Source: Moraxella catarrhalis | GTDB taxonomy: Bacteria; Pseudomonadota; Gammaproteobacteria; Pseudomonadales; Moraxellaceae | Length of the DNA stretch: 64,000 nucleotides | Reading direction: 5' to 3' | Assembly (NCBI RefSeq): GCF_001632285.1 | Contig: NZ_LWAH01000014.1 | Coordinates: 1,127 to 65,126 of the forward strand | Shown here: one piece after another, positions 30,861-39,174 of the stretch | How the letters are laid out: the number at the start of each line of letters is the position of its first letter | How positions within the stretch are numbered: position 1 is the stretch's first letter | Made by a program: the position numbers and the translations under genes | The notes under the pieces: generated by a model | Database searches by the model: none | Told to the model about the DNA's origin: nothing | The model's input: only the letters and a program-made list of their open reading frames with translations

Positions 30861-30910
30861 ACAAATAAAAACTGCCGATTTTGCCCAAGCGGTCTTAAGA
30901 TGGCTTGGGC
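30861..30910 (-). terminator. Probable parC terminator
   Basis: Stem GCCCAAGC / GCTTGGGC (30883-30890, 30903-30910) with a 12-nt loop, followed on the minus strand after some ten bases by TTTTTATTTG. The U-tract is not directly adjacent, so moderate support. Confidence 0.5.
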
Positions 30911-30925
30911 GGTGAAATCGCAGCG

Positions 30926-33163
30926 TTATTCGGTGTCTTTTTTAAGCTTTGTCATATTGGAGACTTTGCCAAAACCTTTTGGTAATGGGTTGCCACGGTT
31001 GGCACGATGTGCAATATAATTGGCGATATCATTAGGATTAAGCGTTAAAGTACGCTTACCTGCTGTAATCACCAAGGCATCAGTATCCGATAAAGCTGTG
31101 ATGGCAGTGATGGTTTCGCCAGCTTTTAGGTTGGCAAGCTTATTGCCTTTACCCTTAGCAAGTTTGGGTAGCTCATCGCTTGCAAAGATAAGCAGGTTAC
31201 CATTTGATAAGCTGACAGCGACCAAACTGTCATCATCTTGCATGACAACAATGGGCAAAAGTACACCATCAGCAAGATTAATGCTACTTTTGCCTGATTT
31301 TTGGGCAGTGTCTAAGTTTGCAAGCTGATTGATAAATCCATAACCCAAACTGCTTGCCATTAAGACATTTGGGCTACCATTGGTCTGATTATAAAAAAGC
31401 AATTGATCAATTTTGGCACCCGCAGGCAAGTTTAAAAGACTGGTAATAGGGTCGCCTTGGGTGCGTGCTGATGGTAGATGTATGCTATCAAGCCCATAAC
31501 TGCGACCAGTATTATCAACCAAAATAAGCCGCTCGGTAGATTTGCCTAAAGCGTGTGTTAAATAAGCATCACCGGTACGGTAGTTCATCTCGGCAGGGTC
31601 TGCATGATGACCCTTGGCAGCTCGAATCCAGCCAGCTTGAGATAAAATAGCAGTAATTGGCTCACTGGCAATCAAATCCACTGCTTTTAGGCTACTGGAT
31701 TCTGCTCGCTGTACCACAGGTGAGCGACGAGCATCGCCATGCGTTTTGGCATCGGCTGTCAGCTCATCAATAAGTAGCTTGGTGAGCATTTCGGGGTTAT
31801 TTAGCTGCTCGCTGATGAGTAGACGCTCAGCTTCTAGGCGATCGTGTTCGGCAGTTAGCTCAATTTCTTCTAATTTGGCAAGCTGGCGAAGTTTGATATC
31901 TAAAATGGCATTGGCTTGAGTTTGGGTGAGTCCAAATCGTGTCATCAGCTCAATCTTGGGGTCTTCTGCGGTGCGAATGATGTCAATAATCTCGTCAATA
32001 TTCAGATAAGCGATCAGTAATCCTGCCAAAATGTGCAATCGTTCATTGATTTTATCCAAACGATACTGCAAGCGGCGAATCACCACACTTTTTCGTACCG
32101 ATAGCCATTCTAGTAAGATACTTTTTAGGTTTTTTACCTCAGGCTTGCCATTGATACCAATCATATTCATATTGACCCGATAGCTGGTTTCAAGGTCGGT
32201 GTTGGCAAATAGATGGCTCATGATTTTATCAATATTAAGCTTGCTTTTTTTAAGCTCAATGACAATACGGCAAGGATTAAGGTTATCTGATTCATCACGG
32301 ATTTCGGTAACCCAAGGCAATTTTTTATCCATCATCAGTTTGGCGATTTGCTCGACAACTTTATTACCTGAAACTTGATAAGGCAGGGCGTTGATGATAA
32401 CAAGGTGGTTTTGTTTTGGGTCGGTGTGATAAGTGGCACGCATCTTATAGCTGCCCTTGCCTGTTTCGTACATGGCGATCATGTCGTTTTTGGGCGTGAT
32501 GATCTCAGCCGTTGTTGGTAAATCAGGTGCAGGCAGTGTTTGTACAAGCTGTTTGGTGGACAGCTCTGGATTTTTTAATAAGCGAATACAGGCTTTGACA
32601 ACCTCGTGTAGGTTATGCGGTGGAATGTCTGTTGCCATGCCCACGGCGATGCCTGTCGTGCCATTTAATAAAATATTAGGCAGGCGGGCGGGCAATGTGA
32701 CAGGTTCGGACAATGAGCCATCAAAATTGTCTTGCCAATCAACCGTGCCTTGCTCAATCTCACCAAGCAGTATATCGGCATATCGGCTCATATTAGCTTC
32801 GGTATATCGCATAGCAGCAAAGGATTTTGGGTCATCAGGACTGCCCCAGTTGCCTTGTCCAGTAATCAGCGGATAGCGGTAACTAAACGGCTGTGCCATC
32901 AGCACCATGGCTTCATAGCAGGCACTGTCGCCATGTGGGTGATATTTGCCCAAGACATCGCCAACCGTACGAGCGGATTTTTTGGGTTTGGCGGTATGTT
33001 TTAATCCAAGCTCACTCATGGCATAGACGATGCGTCGCTGGACAGGTTTTAGTCCATCAGCAATGTGCGGCAACGCTCTATCCATGATGACATACATGGC
33101 ATAATTTAGGTAAGCGTATTCGGTAAAGTCGCTCACCGAACGAGTATCAATCTGTGTTGTCAT
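30926..33163 (-). CDS. parC: DNA topoisomerase IV subunit A
   Basis: Decatenates daughter chromosomes with ParE. The breakage-reunion domain contains the quinolone region [16 protein letters not shown] with serine 80 and glutamate 84, i.e. the susceptible residues, and the catalytic tyrosine at about residue 120 ([18 protein letters not shown] region). The C-terminal part forms the DNA-wrapping beta-propeller blades. At 745 aa it is normal for ParC. Minus strand, start ATG 33163. parE is not in the window. Confidence 0.97.
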   Translation of the reverse strand: MTTQIDTRSVSDFTEYAYLNYAMYVIMDRALPHIADGLKPVQRRIVYAMSELGLKHTAKPKKSARTVGDVLGKYHPHGDSACYEAMVLMAQPFSYRYPLITGQGNWGSPDDPKSFAAMRYTEANMSRYADILLGEIEQGTVDWQDNFDGSLSEPVTLPARLPNILLNGTTGIAVGMATDIPPHNLHEVVKACIRLLKNPELSTKQLVQTLPAPDLPTTAEIITPKNDMIAMYETGKGSYKMRATYHTDPKQNHLVIINALPYQVSGNKVVEQIAKLMMDKKLPWVTEIRDESDNLNPCRIVIELKKSKLNIDKIMSHLFANTDLETSYRVNMNMIGINGKPEVKNLKSILLEWLSVRKSVVIRRLQYRLDKINERLHILAGLLIAYLNIDEIIDIIRTAEDPKIELMTRFGLTQTQANAILDIKLRQLAKLEEIELTAEHDRLEAERLLISEQLNNPEMLTKLLIDELTADAKTHGDARRSPVVQRAESSSLKAVDLIASEPITAILSQAGWIRAAKGHHADPAEMNYRTGDAYLTHALGKSTERLILVDNTGRSYGLDSIHLPSARTQGDPITSLLNLPAGAKIDQLLFYNQTNGSPNVLMASSLGYGFINQLANLDTAQKSGKSSINLADGVLLPIVVMQDDDSLVAVSLSNGNLLIFASDELPKLAKGKGNKLANLKAGETITAITALSDTDALVITAGKRTLTLNPNDIANYIAHRANRGNPLPKGFGKVSNMTKLKKDTE

Positions 33164-33296
33164 AAACTGCTTTATTATTACTTAATCAAAATGTATCGGC
33201 TATGATACCAAGATTGGTTATAAAAAAGCAATGGCACACCGCTTGGCATCTTAAAGAAGGCGGTTTGTTTTAAAAATGATTTGGGTAAAAGTAAAA

Positions 33297-33581
33297 TTAG
33301 GCAGCAAAAGCACTTTGCATCCGCTTGGCTAATTGGACATCACGGCTTTGAACGGCATGCTGGTCAGCTGTACCGATGCGTACCAAAATGCTGGTGTGAT
33401 TATTTTCCCAAATGGGGTAGTGTTCTAGTATTTCAGCATAAAATGCCACACGCACCATAAAGCTTATGGCATCAGCAAAGCTTTTAAAATGATAAGTTTT
33501 AACCAAGCTATGACCATCAAGCGACCATCCTGGTAAGCTGTCAAGTTGAAGGGCGACCTGATCGGCGGTAAGGCTACTCAT
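33297..33581 (-). CDS. Divergent pterin-4a-carbinolamine dehydratase-like protein
   Basis: A 94-aa protein with the overall pattern of the PCD/DCoH (PhhB) family: LPGWSLDGHSLVKTYHFKSF, then FMVRVAFYAEILEHYP and D81 with correct spacing. The usual active-site motif is E-x3-H-[H/N]-P-x5-aromatic-x9-[H/W]-x8-D. Here E50, H54, P56 and D81 are kept but the second His is Tyr55, the aromatic is His62 and the His/Trp is Ala72. Catalysis is therefore doubtful. Start ATG 33581 has GGAG upstream; 33602 would add seven residues before that site. No phenylalanine hydroxylase gene lies nearby. Confidence 0.75.
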   Translation of the reverse strand: MSSLTADQVALQLDSLPGWSLDGHSLVKTYHFKSFADAISFMVRVAFYAEILEHYPIWENNHTSILVRIGTADQHAVQSRDVQLAKRMQSAFAA

Positions 33582-33650
33582 ATGAACTCCAAAAATAAGC
33601 AAGATGATGGCACAAGTTTAGCATATTCTTTAGCAGATGTATTAACTATT

Positions 33651-33713
33651 TATTGACGACTATTTATTGATTATTGACGACTATTTATTGATTATTGACG
33701 ACTATTTATTGAT
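33651..33713. repeat. 21-bp tandem repeat, three perfect copies
   Basis: Unit TATTGACGACTATTTATTGAT at 33651-33671, 33672-33692 and 33693-33713, all identical, with partial units on both sides. It ends 78 bp upstream of the predicted -35 of the accessory operon. Copy number could vary by slippage. Confidence 0.95.
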
Positions 33714-33791
33714 GACTGTATTGATTAATCAATGTACGAAATATACTAACTGATGTATTGCTTAATTGTAAGTGATACTAAGCTTTTTGTC

Positions 33792-33820
33792 TTGATTGGC
33801 AAATTAAAGCGTGCGATAAT
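33792..33820 (+). promoter_or_regulatory. Predicted promoter of the Zorya-like operon
   Basis: TTGATT at 33792-33797, a 17-bp spacer and GATAAT at 33815-33820 with TGC before it (extended -10). The start of transcription would be near 33827, giving a leader of about 210 nt. Confidence 0.55.
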
Positions 33821-34036
33821 ACGCTATTGGCTTGCTTAATTTTTCTTAACCAACCTTGATTGATTATTTTTTTTATTTTAATTAAGCATTGATTATACAA
33901 TCCTCGAAAAACTTAATTTAATCTTTTTAACTTAAAAATACCCCTATTTTGTTGGCAAAAATTTACCAAATTCACCCGATATTGGGCGGGTTTTGATGGA
34001 TAAGCCAGACAGTTAACATCATGGAGATGATATAAA

Positions 34037-36054
34037 ATGAACCAAGTTCTCCCCCCCCCGATAATTTAGCAAATATCAATAAAAAACCCAGTATTTTGTT
34101 GCGTTTTTGGTATTGGCTGACTTTAAAAGTGTACTATGATAAGCTTTTAACCAAAGGGGCAGCAAGTTATTTGACCATTATCTCGGTTCTTGTTTTTATG
34201 GCTGCATTTGCTGAGGGTTTTGCATGGGGGCATTTGGGCAGTACTTTTACTCATGATAACCCATGGCTGGGTAGAATTGGCTTGGGCTGCTTTGTTGGCT
34301 TTGCGTTGCTATTTTTTGATCGGCAAATGATTACAGCCGATTTTTTAGAAGATAAACATAAAAGACAGCTATTACCATATCTTCACAATATTGAAAAGCC
34401 TCAAGCGTCTTCTGGTTTTGTGGGTAAGGTGCAGGGTTTTTGGTATTATTTAAGAAGCCTTAAAATTTATCTATTCTTGGTGTGCCGTTTGGCTATTATT
34501 CTTGGCTCTTTGTATGTTACCGCACCATTTTTAACACAAATTTTATTTAAAACCGATATTGAACAAAAACAATTTGAACAATACGAACAGAGTATTGAGT
34601 CTGCTAAAAATGAGATCATCGGTAAAATTGATGATGAAATTCGTGCCAAAAAAGAGAAAATTAATAGCCTGCGTGTCAAATTGGATACCGAAATTAGTGG
34701 TGGGCGTGGTACGGGTCGAGGCAAAGGCCCTATTGCCCAAAATTTGGAAAATGAAATCCTTGAGCATAAAGTAGAATTAGAGACACTCATCAAAGATCGT
34801 AATGACAAAGAAAAGAAAATTGAGGATGTCATCATTGGGTATAATGACAAGACATTAGATGAAGGTGTATTAACAGCACTTGGGATTAAGGTTGCCAAAG
34901 ACAGTCCATTATTTCGTGAACGAGCCATTGAGCAGTTAGAAAAAGACTCCGCCTATCAAAAAGTTAAACAAGCAGTGGATTTTTTCTTACTGGGTTTGGG
35001 CTTAATTTTGATTTTAGGTAAGTTTTTTCAGACCAAATCTGTACAGCTTTATTTTTCAGAAATTCTACAAGAAAAATGGCTAAAATACGAGCGAGGGGTT
35101 TTTGATGAATATTTAAACCCTACCGAGCGAAGCAGTAGCCTTTTACCTACCACAACAGCATTTCCTGCTGAATTTGAAGCCATGATGGTCAGGTATAATA
35201 ACAATATTTCTGAATATGAGTCTCAAGAAAGACAAAAACGGGATAAAGAAAAATCAGACCATATGGCTCAGCAAGCTTATTTTTTGGGGCGTGCCAAAGA
35301 ATATAAAGACTCACATGCAGAGTTTCATAACCGTGCGTATAATCAAGAAGTGACAGACTTGGCATTGGCAGAAATAGATGCACAAGAGCGGGCTTATTTG
35401 GCAAAGTATGGTAAAAATTATTATAAATGGAGTCATGAAAAACAGGCGTTAAGTGATGAGTTACAAGCCATCGATAAAGAATACAAAAGCAAGCAGAATG
35501 GTCGTCAGGAATATGAAGAAGAACGGCTTGCTAAGCTTGAACAAGTCCAAAGGGATTTGGATATTTTAAAGGTTAAAGTTGTAGGATCAGAGCATGATTA
35601 TACGCTAGAGGGAACAAAAACCTATGAGCATATCCAAAAGTCTATTGCTTATCATAAGCAGCAAATCAAAGCGTTGGAAGATGCACATTTAGAGTATGAT
35701 GAAAATTTGGTTAAATTGGCAAAACAGATGACCTATTTGACCCAAGAGATTGAGGGGCTAAACCTTAAACTTAAACCTTATTATGATAAGCTGGCAGAGT
35801 TTGAACAGTATCGTGAGGTAATTTATCAAAAACGCCTTGATTATATGTCTGATCATATCAAACATAACCCTTATGATGATTATAATACAGAAGAGGATTT
35901 GGCGTATTATGCAAAGCATCTACAGCAAGAAGCCAAAAATAGTGAAAGTGGTTTACTGGGGGCACGCACCCACTGGCATCGAGTACCGAGCGACCCCCAA
36001 GTAAAAATACCGTCTCATCAGGCAGAAATGCTATCTCATGAATCACAAGATTAG
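34037..36054 (+). CDS. Phase-variable four-TM coiled-coil protein (DUF4407-like), OFF in this sequence
   Basis: First gene of the accessory operon. ATG 34037 (GGAG ten bases upstream) is followed five codons later by nine Cs (34051-34059). As written the frame reads MNQVLPPPII and stops at 34067-34069. One added C (or two removed) joins it to the long frame that runs to 36054, giving 672 aa. In that protein four TM segments lie near residues 42-60, 78-95, 142-165 and 313-330. Between TM3 and TM4 is a charged helix with a glycine-rich SGGRGTGRGKGP loop, and after TM4 a coiled coil of about 300 residues. The pattern, including LLFFDRQMI after TM2, resembles DUF4407 membrane proteins; that is from memory. 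Function unknown; context suggests a defence accessory. Confidence 0.85.
34051..34059 (+). repeat. Poly-C tract (C9) inside the start of the phase-variable gene
   Basis: Nine consecutive Cs between CT and G. Simple arithmetic: C7 or C10 gives the full-length frame; C8 gives a stop after MNQVLPPR; C9 (present) gives a stop after ten codons. Homopolymer tracts of this kind mediate phase variation in Moraxella and related mucosal pathogens. Confidence 0.95.
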
Positions 36055-36096
36055 TGATAAGATGCCCACAATTAAGCACTCGGATTAAGGTGAATT

Positions 36097-37494
36097 ATGT
36101 CTACTTTTGCACTTTTATTTGATGTCATCACGGCACCTATTAATATGGCATTTTTGTTGGTCATGTTAGGGTTATTTATCATAGGGTGGGTTGCTGTCGG
36201 TCGTGATGATGGTCATAAACCTAGGCATTTTATCGACAGTATTCCCACATTGCTGACATCCATCGGCATTTTGGGAACTTTTTTTGGTATTGTATTGGCT
36301 TTACTTGCCTTTGATGATAGTGATATCAAATCTCATATCAATGACATCATCTCGGGCATGAAAACCGCCTTTATTACTAGCGTGACGGGGTTATTATTAT
36401 CAATTATCCTAAAAATTTGGGCATCTATTCATCAAGATAAAAGCGAAAATCTTGATTTAGACCAAGTGGATGCCAGCAATATACTTAAATTTATTGAACA
36501 CCATCTTACAGAGCAAACCAACACACAAAAAAAGACTGCTGTTATTCATGAAGAGTTGTTACAAGTATTAACCACGCATCATGAATATGTCAAACAAAAT
36601 AATCAGCAATTTGCTGCTAATTTGTGGGATAAACTTGAGAAAACTGCCCAAATTCTGACCAAATCTGCCACCGAAGAGGTGATTTTGGCACTCAATCAGC
36701 TTATCAAAGACTTTAATCATCAGCTAACCGAACAGTTTGGTGAAAACTTTAAGCAGCTTAATCATGCCGTCTTTGAGTTGATTCAATGGCAAGAAAATTA
36801 TAAACAACAGCTTGAACAAATGCAGGTTCAGTATCAAAATCATACCAATGCTGTTGCAGCAACACAACAAGCCATTGACAATATTCATGATAATTTATCA
36901 CATATTGCACATCATGCTCAGAGCATTCCAGATTCTATGGAAAGGCTTGCCGTTGCTATTGAGTTGAGCCATACGCAAATTGATACTTTGTATGATCACT
37001 TGGCTGCTTTTGCTGATATGAAAGATAAGGCAGTTGCTGCTCTACCGAGCTTAAGTGAGCAAATCGATACCATGCTTCAGGGCATGGATGATGCCAGCCA
37101 AAAGCTGACCGAACAGTTTCATCAGATTCATCAATCTATCAAAGCACAGCCTAGCATCATGCAAAGCACCACTCAAGAGCTAAAAAACACACTGGAGCGG
37201 CTGGTTGGTCAACTTGAGATTGATATCAAAAATATCACAGAAAAGCACGCCGGCAGTATCAAAGAGCAGATGAATCAGTTATCAAATATCGCTGCCCAAA
37301 CCTTAGAGGACATCAGTGACAGCATAGAGGGTCAAATTAATAATTTTAATACCGCTGAAGCCAAAAAAATTGAGTCAGATTTGCAGCAAATGGGTAGTGC
37401 CTTAATTAGTATGACAAGCCAATTTACCAAAGATTATAAAGAGTTGGTCAATCATATGAATAATATCATTCGTCACGGAAGACCAATGCGATGA
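36097..37494 (+). CDS. ZorA-like MotA/TolQ/ExbB-type proton channel protein with long tail
   Basis: A 465-aa protein with three TM segments (about residues 16-34, 51-72 and 88-108). TM2-TM3 carry the MotA/ExbB core (LLTSIGILGTFFGIVLALLAF, then MKTAFITSVTGLLLSIILK). A cytoplasmic, glutamine-rich, mostly helical coiled-coil tail of about 350 residues follows. This is the ZorA layout: stator-like channel plus a long intracellular tail thought to relay signals. AAGG upstream of ATG 36097; 42 bp after the first gene. Its stop overlaps the next start by four bases. Other MotA-like families are possible but the partner genes favour Zorya. Confidence 0.85.
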   Translation: MSTFALLFDVITAPINMAFLLVMLGLFIIGWVAVGRDDGHKPRHFIDSIPTLLTSIGILGTFFGIVLALLAFDDSDIKSHINDIISGMKTAFITSVTGLLLSIILKIWASIHQDKSENLDLDQVDASNILKFIEHHLTEQTNTQKKTAVIHEELLQVLTTHHEYVKQNNQQFAANLWDKLEKTAQILTKSATEEVILALNQLIKDFNHQLTEQFGENFKQLNHAVFELIQWQENYKQQLEQMQVQYQNHTNAVAATQQAIDNIHDNLSHIAHHAQSIPDSMERLAVAIELSHTQIDTLYDHLAAFADMKDKAVAALPSLSEQIDTMLQGMDDASQKLTEQFHQIHQSIKAQPSIMQSTTQELKNTLERLVGQLEIDIKNITEKHAGSIKEQMNQLSNIAAQTLEDISDSIEGQINNFNTAEAKKIESDLQQMGSALISMTSQFTKDYKELVNHMNNIIRHGRPMR

Positions 37495-38207
37495 CAATAA
37501 TAAACAAGATGAGATTAAGTGTGCTATCTTCAAGACAGTCATCAGAAGAGAGTACTCAGTGGTTGCCCATATCAGATTTGATGAGTGGATTAATGGTGTT
37601 ATTTTTGTTCATTGCCATCAGCTTAATTTTGCAAGTGCGGCAAATCGCTGAAGAATATCAGGATACCCAAGAGCAAATTTATAAAGCATTGTTACACGAA
37701 TTTGCAGACGATTTGCCCAAATGGGGAGCAAAGATAGATAAAGATACATTAACCATCTCATTTTTGTCTCCTGATATTTTATTTAAAACAGGTCAATCTG
37801 ATTTGCAGGATAATTATAAAGAAATTTTATCTGATTTTTTCCCACGCTATATCAAAGTCATCGACCGCTATAAAGATAGCATTAACGAAATCCGTATCGA
37901 GGGTCATACCAGCAGCGAATGGGCGGCGGGAGTGGATGCTGATATTGCTTACTTTGAGAACATGCGGTTATCACAAGACCGCACCCGTACCGTTTTACAA
38001 TTTGCTTATGCCATACCTGAGGTCAGTCAGTATCGTCCATGGATAAAGACACATTTGGCAGCAGTGGGCTTATCTTCTGCCAAAACCATCAAAAATGAGT
38101 CTGGACTAGAGAATGCTGGTGCATCAAAAAGAGTGACTTTTCGTATTTTGACCAATGCCGATGAACAAATACAAAAAATAAGCAAGAGTTCTTATGAAGA
38201 AAACTAA
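37491..38207 (+). CDS. ZorB-like MotB/OmpA-type peptidoglycan-binding partner
   Basis: A 238-aa protein with a short cytoplasmic N-terminus, one TM (about 30-49) preceded by Asp29 in ISDLMSGLMVLFLF, and a periplasmic OmpA-like domain (ILFKTGQSDLQ, IRIEGHTSSEW, NMRLSQDRTRTVLQFA, KRVTFRIL). The aspartate at the membrane edge is the ion-carrying residue in MotB and ZorB. The OmpA domain would anchor the complex to peptidoglycan. It overlaps the ZorA-like gene by four bases and the HNH gene by 14, so the three are translationally coupled. An internal ATG at 37509 is an alternative start. Confidence 0.87.
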   Translation: MTIINKMRLSVLSSRQSSEESTQWLPISDLMSGLMVLFLFIAISLILQVRQIAEEYQDTQEQIYKALLHEFADDLPKWGAKIDKDTLTISFLSPDILFKTGQSDLQDNYKEILSDFFPRYIKVIDRYKDSINEIRIEGHTSSEWAAGVDADIAYFENMRLSQDRTRTVLQFAYAIPEVSQYRPWIKTHLAAVGLSSAKTIKNESGLENAGASKRVTFRILTNADEQIQKISKSSYEEN

Positions 38208-39045
38208 TGTATTTGATGAGCTGATAAATAACACCAAAAGGATGGTTGATCATCTTGTTGAATTTAAGCTTCAGCCAAGAGGCCCTCTTGATTTACAGTT
38301 AGATACGAAGCTTGCCACACCAAAGGGAGTGCAGATTGATAGTTTATCTGAGCTGGCGACTGATGAAACAGGTGTGTTTGCCTATCATGGCAGAAAAGTC
38401 GTGTTATTTATTCCTGACCATGGCTATGGGAATAGTTTTGATCAAGTTAAAAATGGTGATTTGAATGTAGGTAAAAAAGTACATTTTACCCAATGTAAGA
38501 CACTTGATGATATGGCTAACAATGGTCGGTTGAATCGTTATCACATTAATAAAAATCAAAATGGCTTATTTGAAATTGTTAATAATGTTGGCGATACGCA
38601 TACAACCAAGCTGATGCCATGTCATAATTGTTTAAAAATTCTTAATTATAATGATTATTTATCAATCAAAACACCAGCAATTTTTAGGCAAAATTTTGAC
38701 TTTTTGGCATTTTTTAATGGTGATTATCAGACCAAATTTACCAAATTGCCCGAATATGTGGGACAAAATAAGGGTGGTTATACAGAAGATTGGTCGACAA
38801 TAAGTCGTAATTTTAAAAAAAGCAAAGACTATCTTTGTCAAGTCTGTGGCGTTAACTTATCTGGGTATCAGCATTTGGCCGATGTGCATCATATTGATGG
38901 CGTAAAACAGAATAATAGCCAAAATAATTTGATGTGCCTGTGTAAATTATGCCATGTTAATCAGCCAAATCATGCCCATATGAGTATCGGTGATGAGATC
39001 AAAAACCAGATACAACAACTAAGATGGCAGCAGCGACTGCTGTGA
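38194..39045 (+). CDS. HNH endonuclease, ZorE-like effector
   Basis: A 283-aa protein whose last 75 residues hold a clear zinc-bound HNH nuclease: C215-x2-C218, then HHIDG (His232/233), an Asn-rich turn ending N244-N245-L, and C250-x2-C253-H254. A second cysteine pair (C143, C146 in MPCHNC) lies in the middle domain, which I cannot assign. Type II Zorya systems end with an HNH protein, ZorE, and this gene has the right place and size class. It overlaps the ZorB-like gene by 14 bp. A strong terminator follows. Nicking or cutting of invading DNA is inferred from family knowledge. Confidence 0.85.
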   Translation: MKKTNVFDELINNTKRMVDHLVEFKLQPRGPLDLQLDTKLATPKGVQIDSLSELATDETGVFAYHGRKVVLFIPDHGYGNSFDQVKNGDLNVGKKVHFTQCKTLDDMANNGRLNRYHINKNQNGLFEIVNNVGDTHTTKLMPCHNCLKILNYNDYLSIKTPAIFRQNFDFLAFFNGDYQTKFTKLPEYVGQNKGGYTEDWSTISRNFKKSKDYLCQVCGVNLSGYQHLADVHHIDGVKQNNSQNNLMCLCKLCHVNQPNHAHMSIGDEIKNQIQQLRWQQRLL

Positions 39046-39113
39046 GTATGACCGTGATGGTGGCTGATGATTGATAATGTCAGTCAGGCTGGTTATTAAT
39101 GACAAAAAATAAT

Positions 39114-39146
39114 AAAAAGTGGCCAATTAAGCTAAGGCCACTTTTT
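39114..39146. terminator. Bidirectional terminator closing the accessory operon
   Basis: A perfect 11-bp stem AAAAAGTGGCC / GGCCACTTTTT with an 11-nt loop, A/T runs on both sides, between converging genes. Confidence 0.9.
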
Positions 39147-39174
39147 ATATGATAAACGATATTGTCAGGCTTGG

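Larger units (their letters stand above)
33582..34036. other. 455-bp control region of the accessory operon
   Basis: It contains three 21-bp tandem repeats (33651-33713), a promoter (33792-33820), and a leader of about 210 nt that is very AT-rich and includes a weak ACCCG / CGGGT hairpin (33974-33991). No ORF with a plausible binding site was seen. Confidence 0.6.

Noticed and set aside
32457..32876. Plus-strand ORF of 139 aa opposite parC
   Set aside because: Antisense to the conserved ParC catalytic domain; no homology or binding site seen.
33651..33713. Tandem 21-bp units as a CRISPR array
   Set aside because: The units are directly adjacent without spacers, only three copies, and no cas genes are present.
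34467..34928. Minus-strand ORF of 153 aa within the coiled-coil gene
   Set aside because: Serine-rich shadow of the coiled-coil coding strand.
34096..36054. TTG 34096 as the true start of the coiled-coil gene
   Set aside because: No ribosome binding site before it, and it would begin directly at the membrane-proximal region; ATG 34037 with GGAG plus a C tract is the better explanation. Not fully excluded.
38194..39045. HNH gene as a mobile homing endonuclease or group I intron remnant
   Set aside because: It overlaps the upstream gene by 14 bp within a coherent operon and interrupts nothing.
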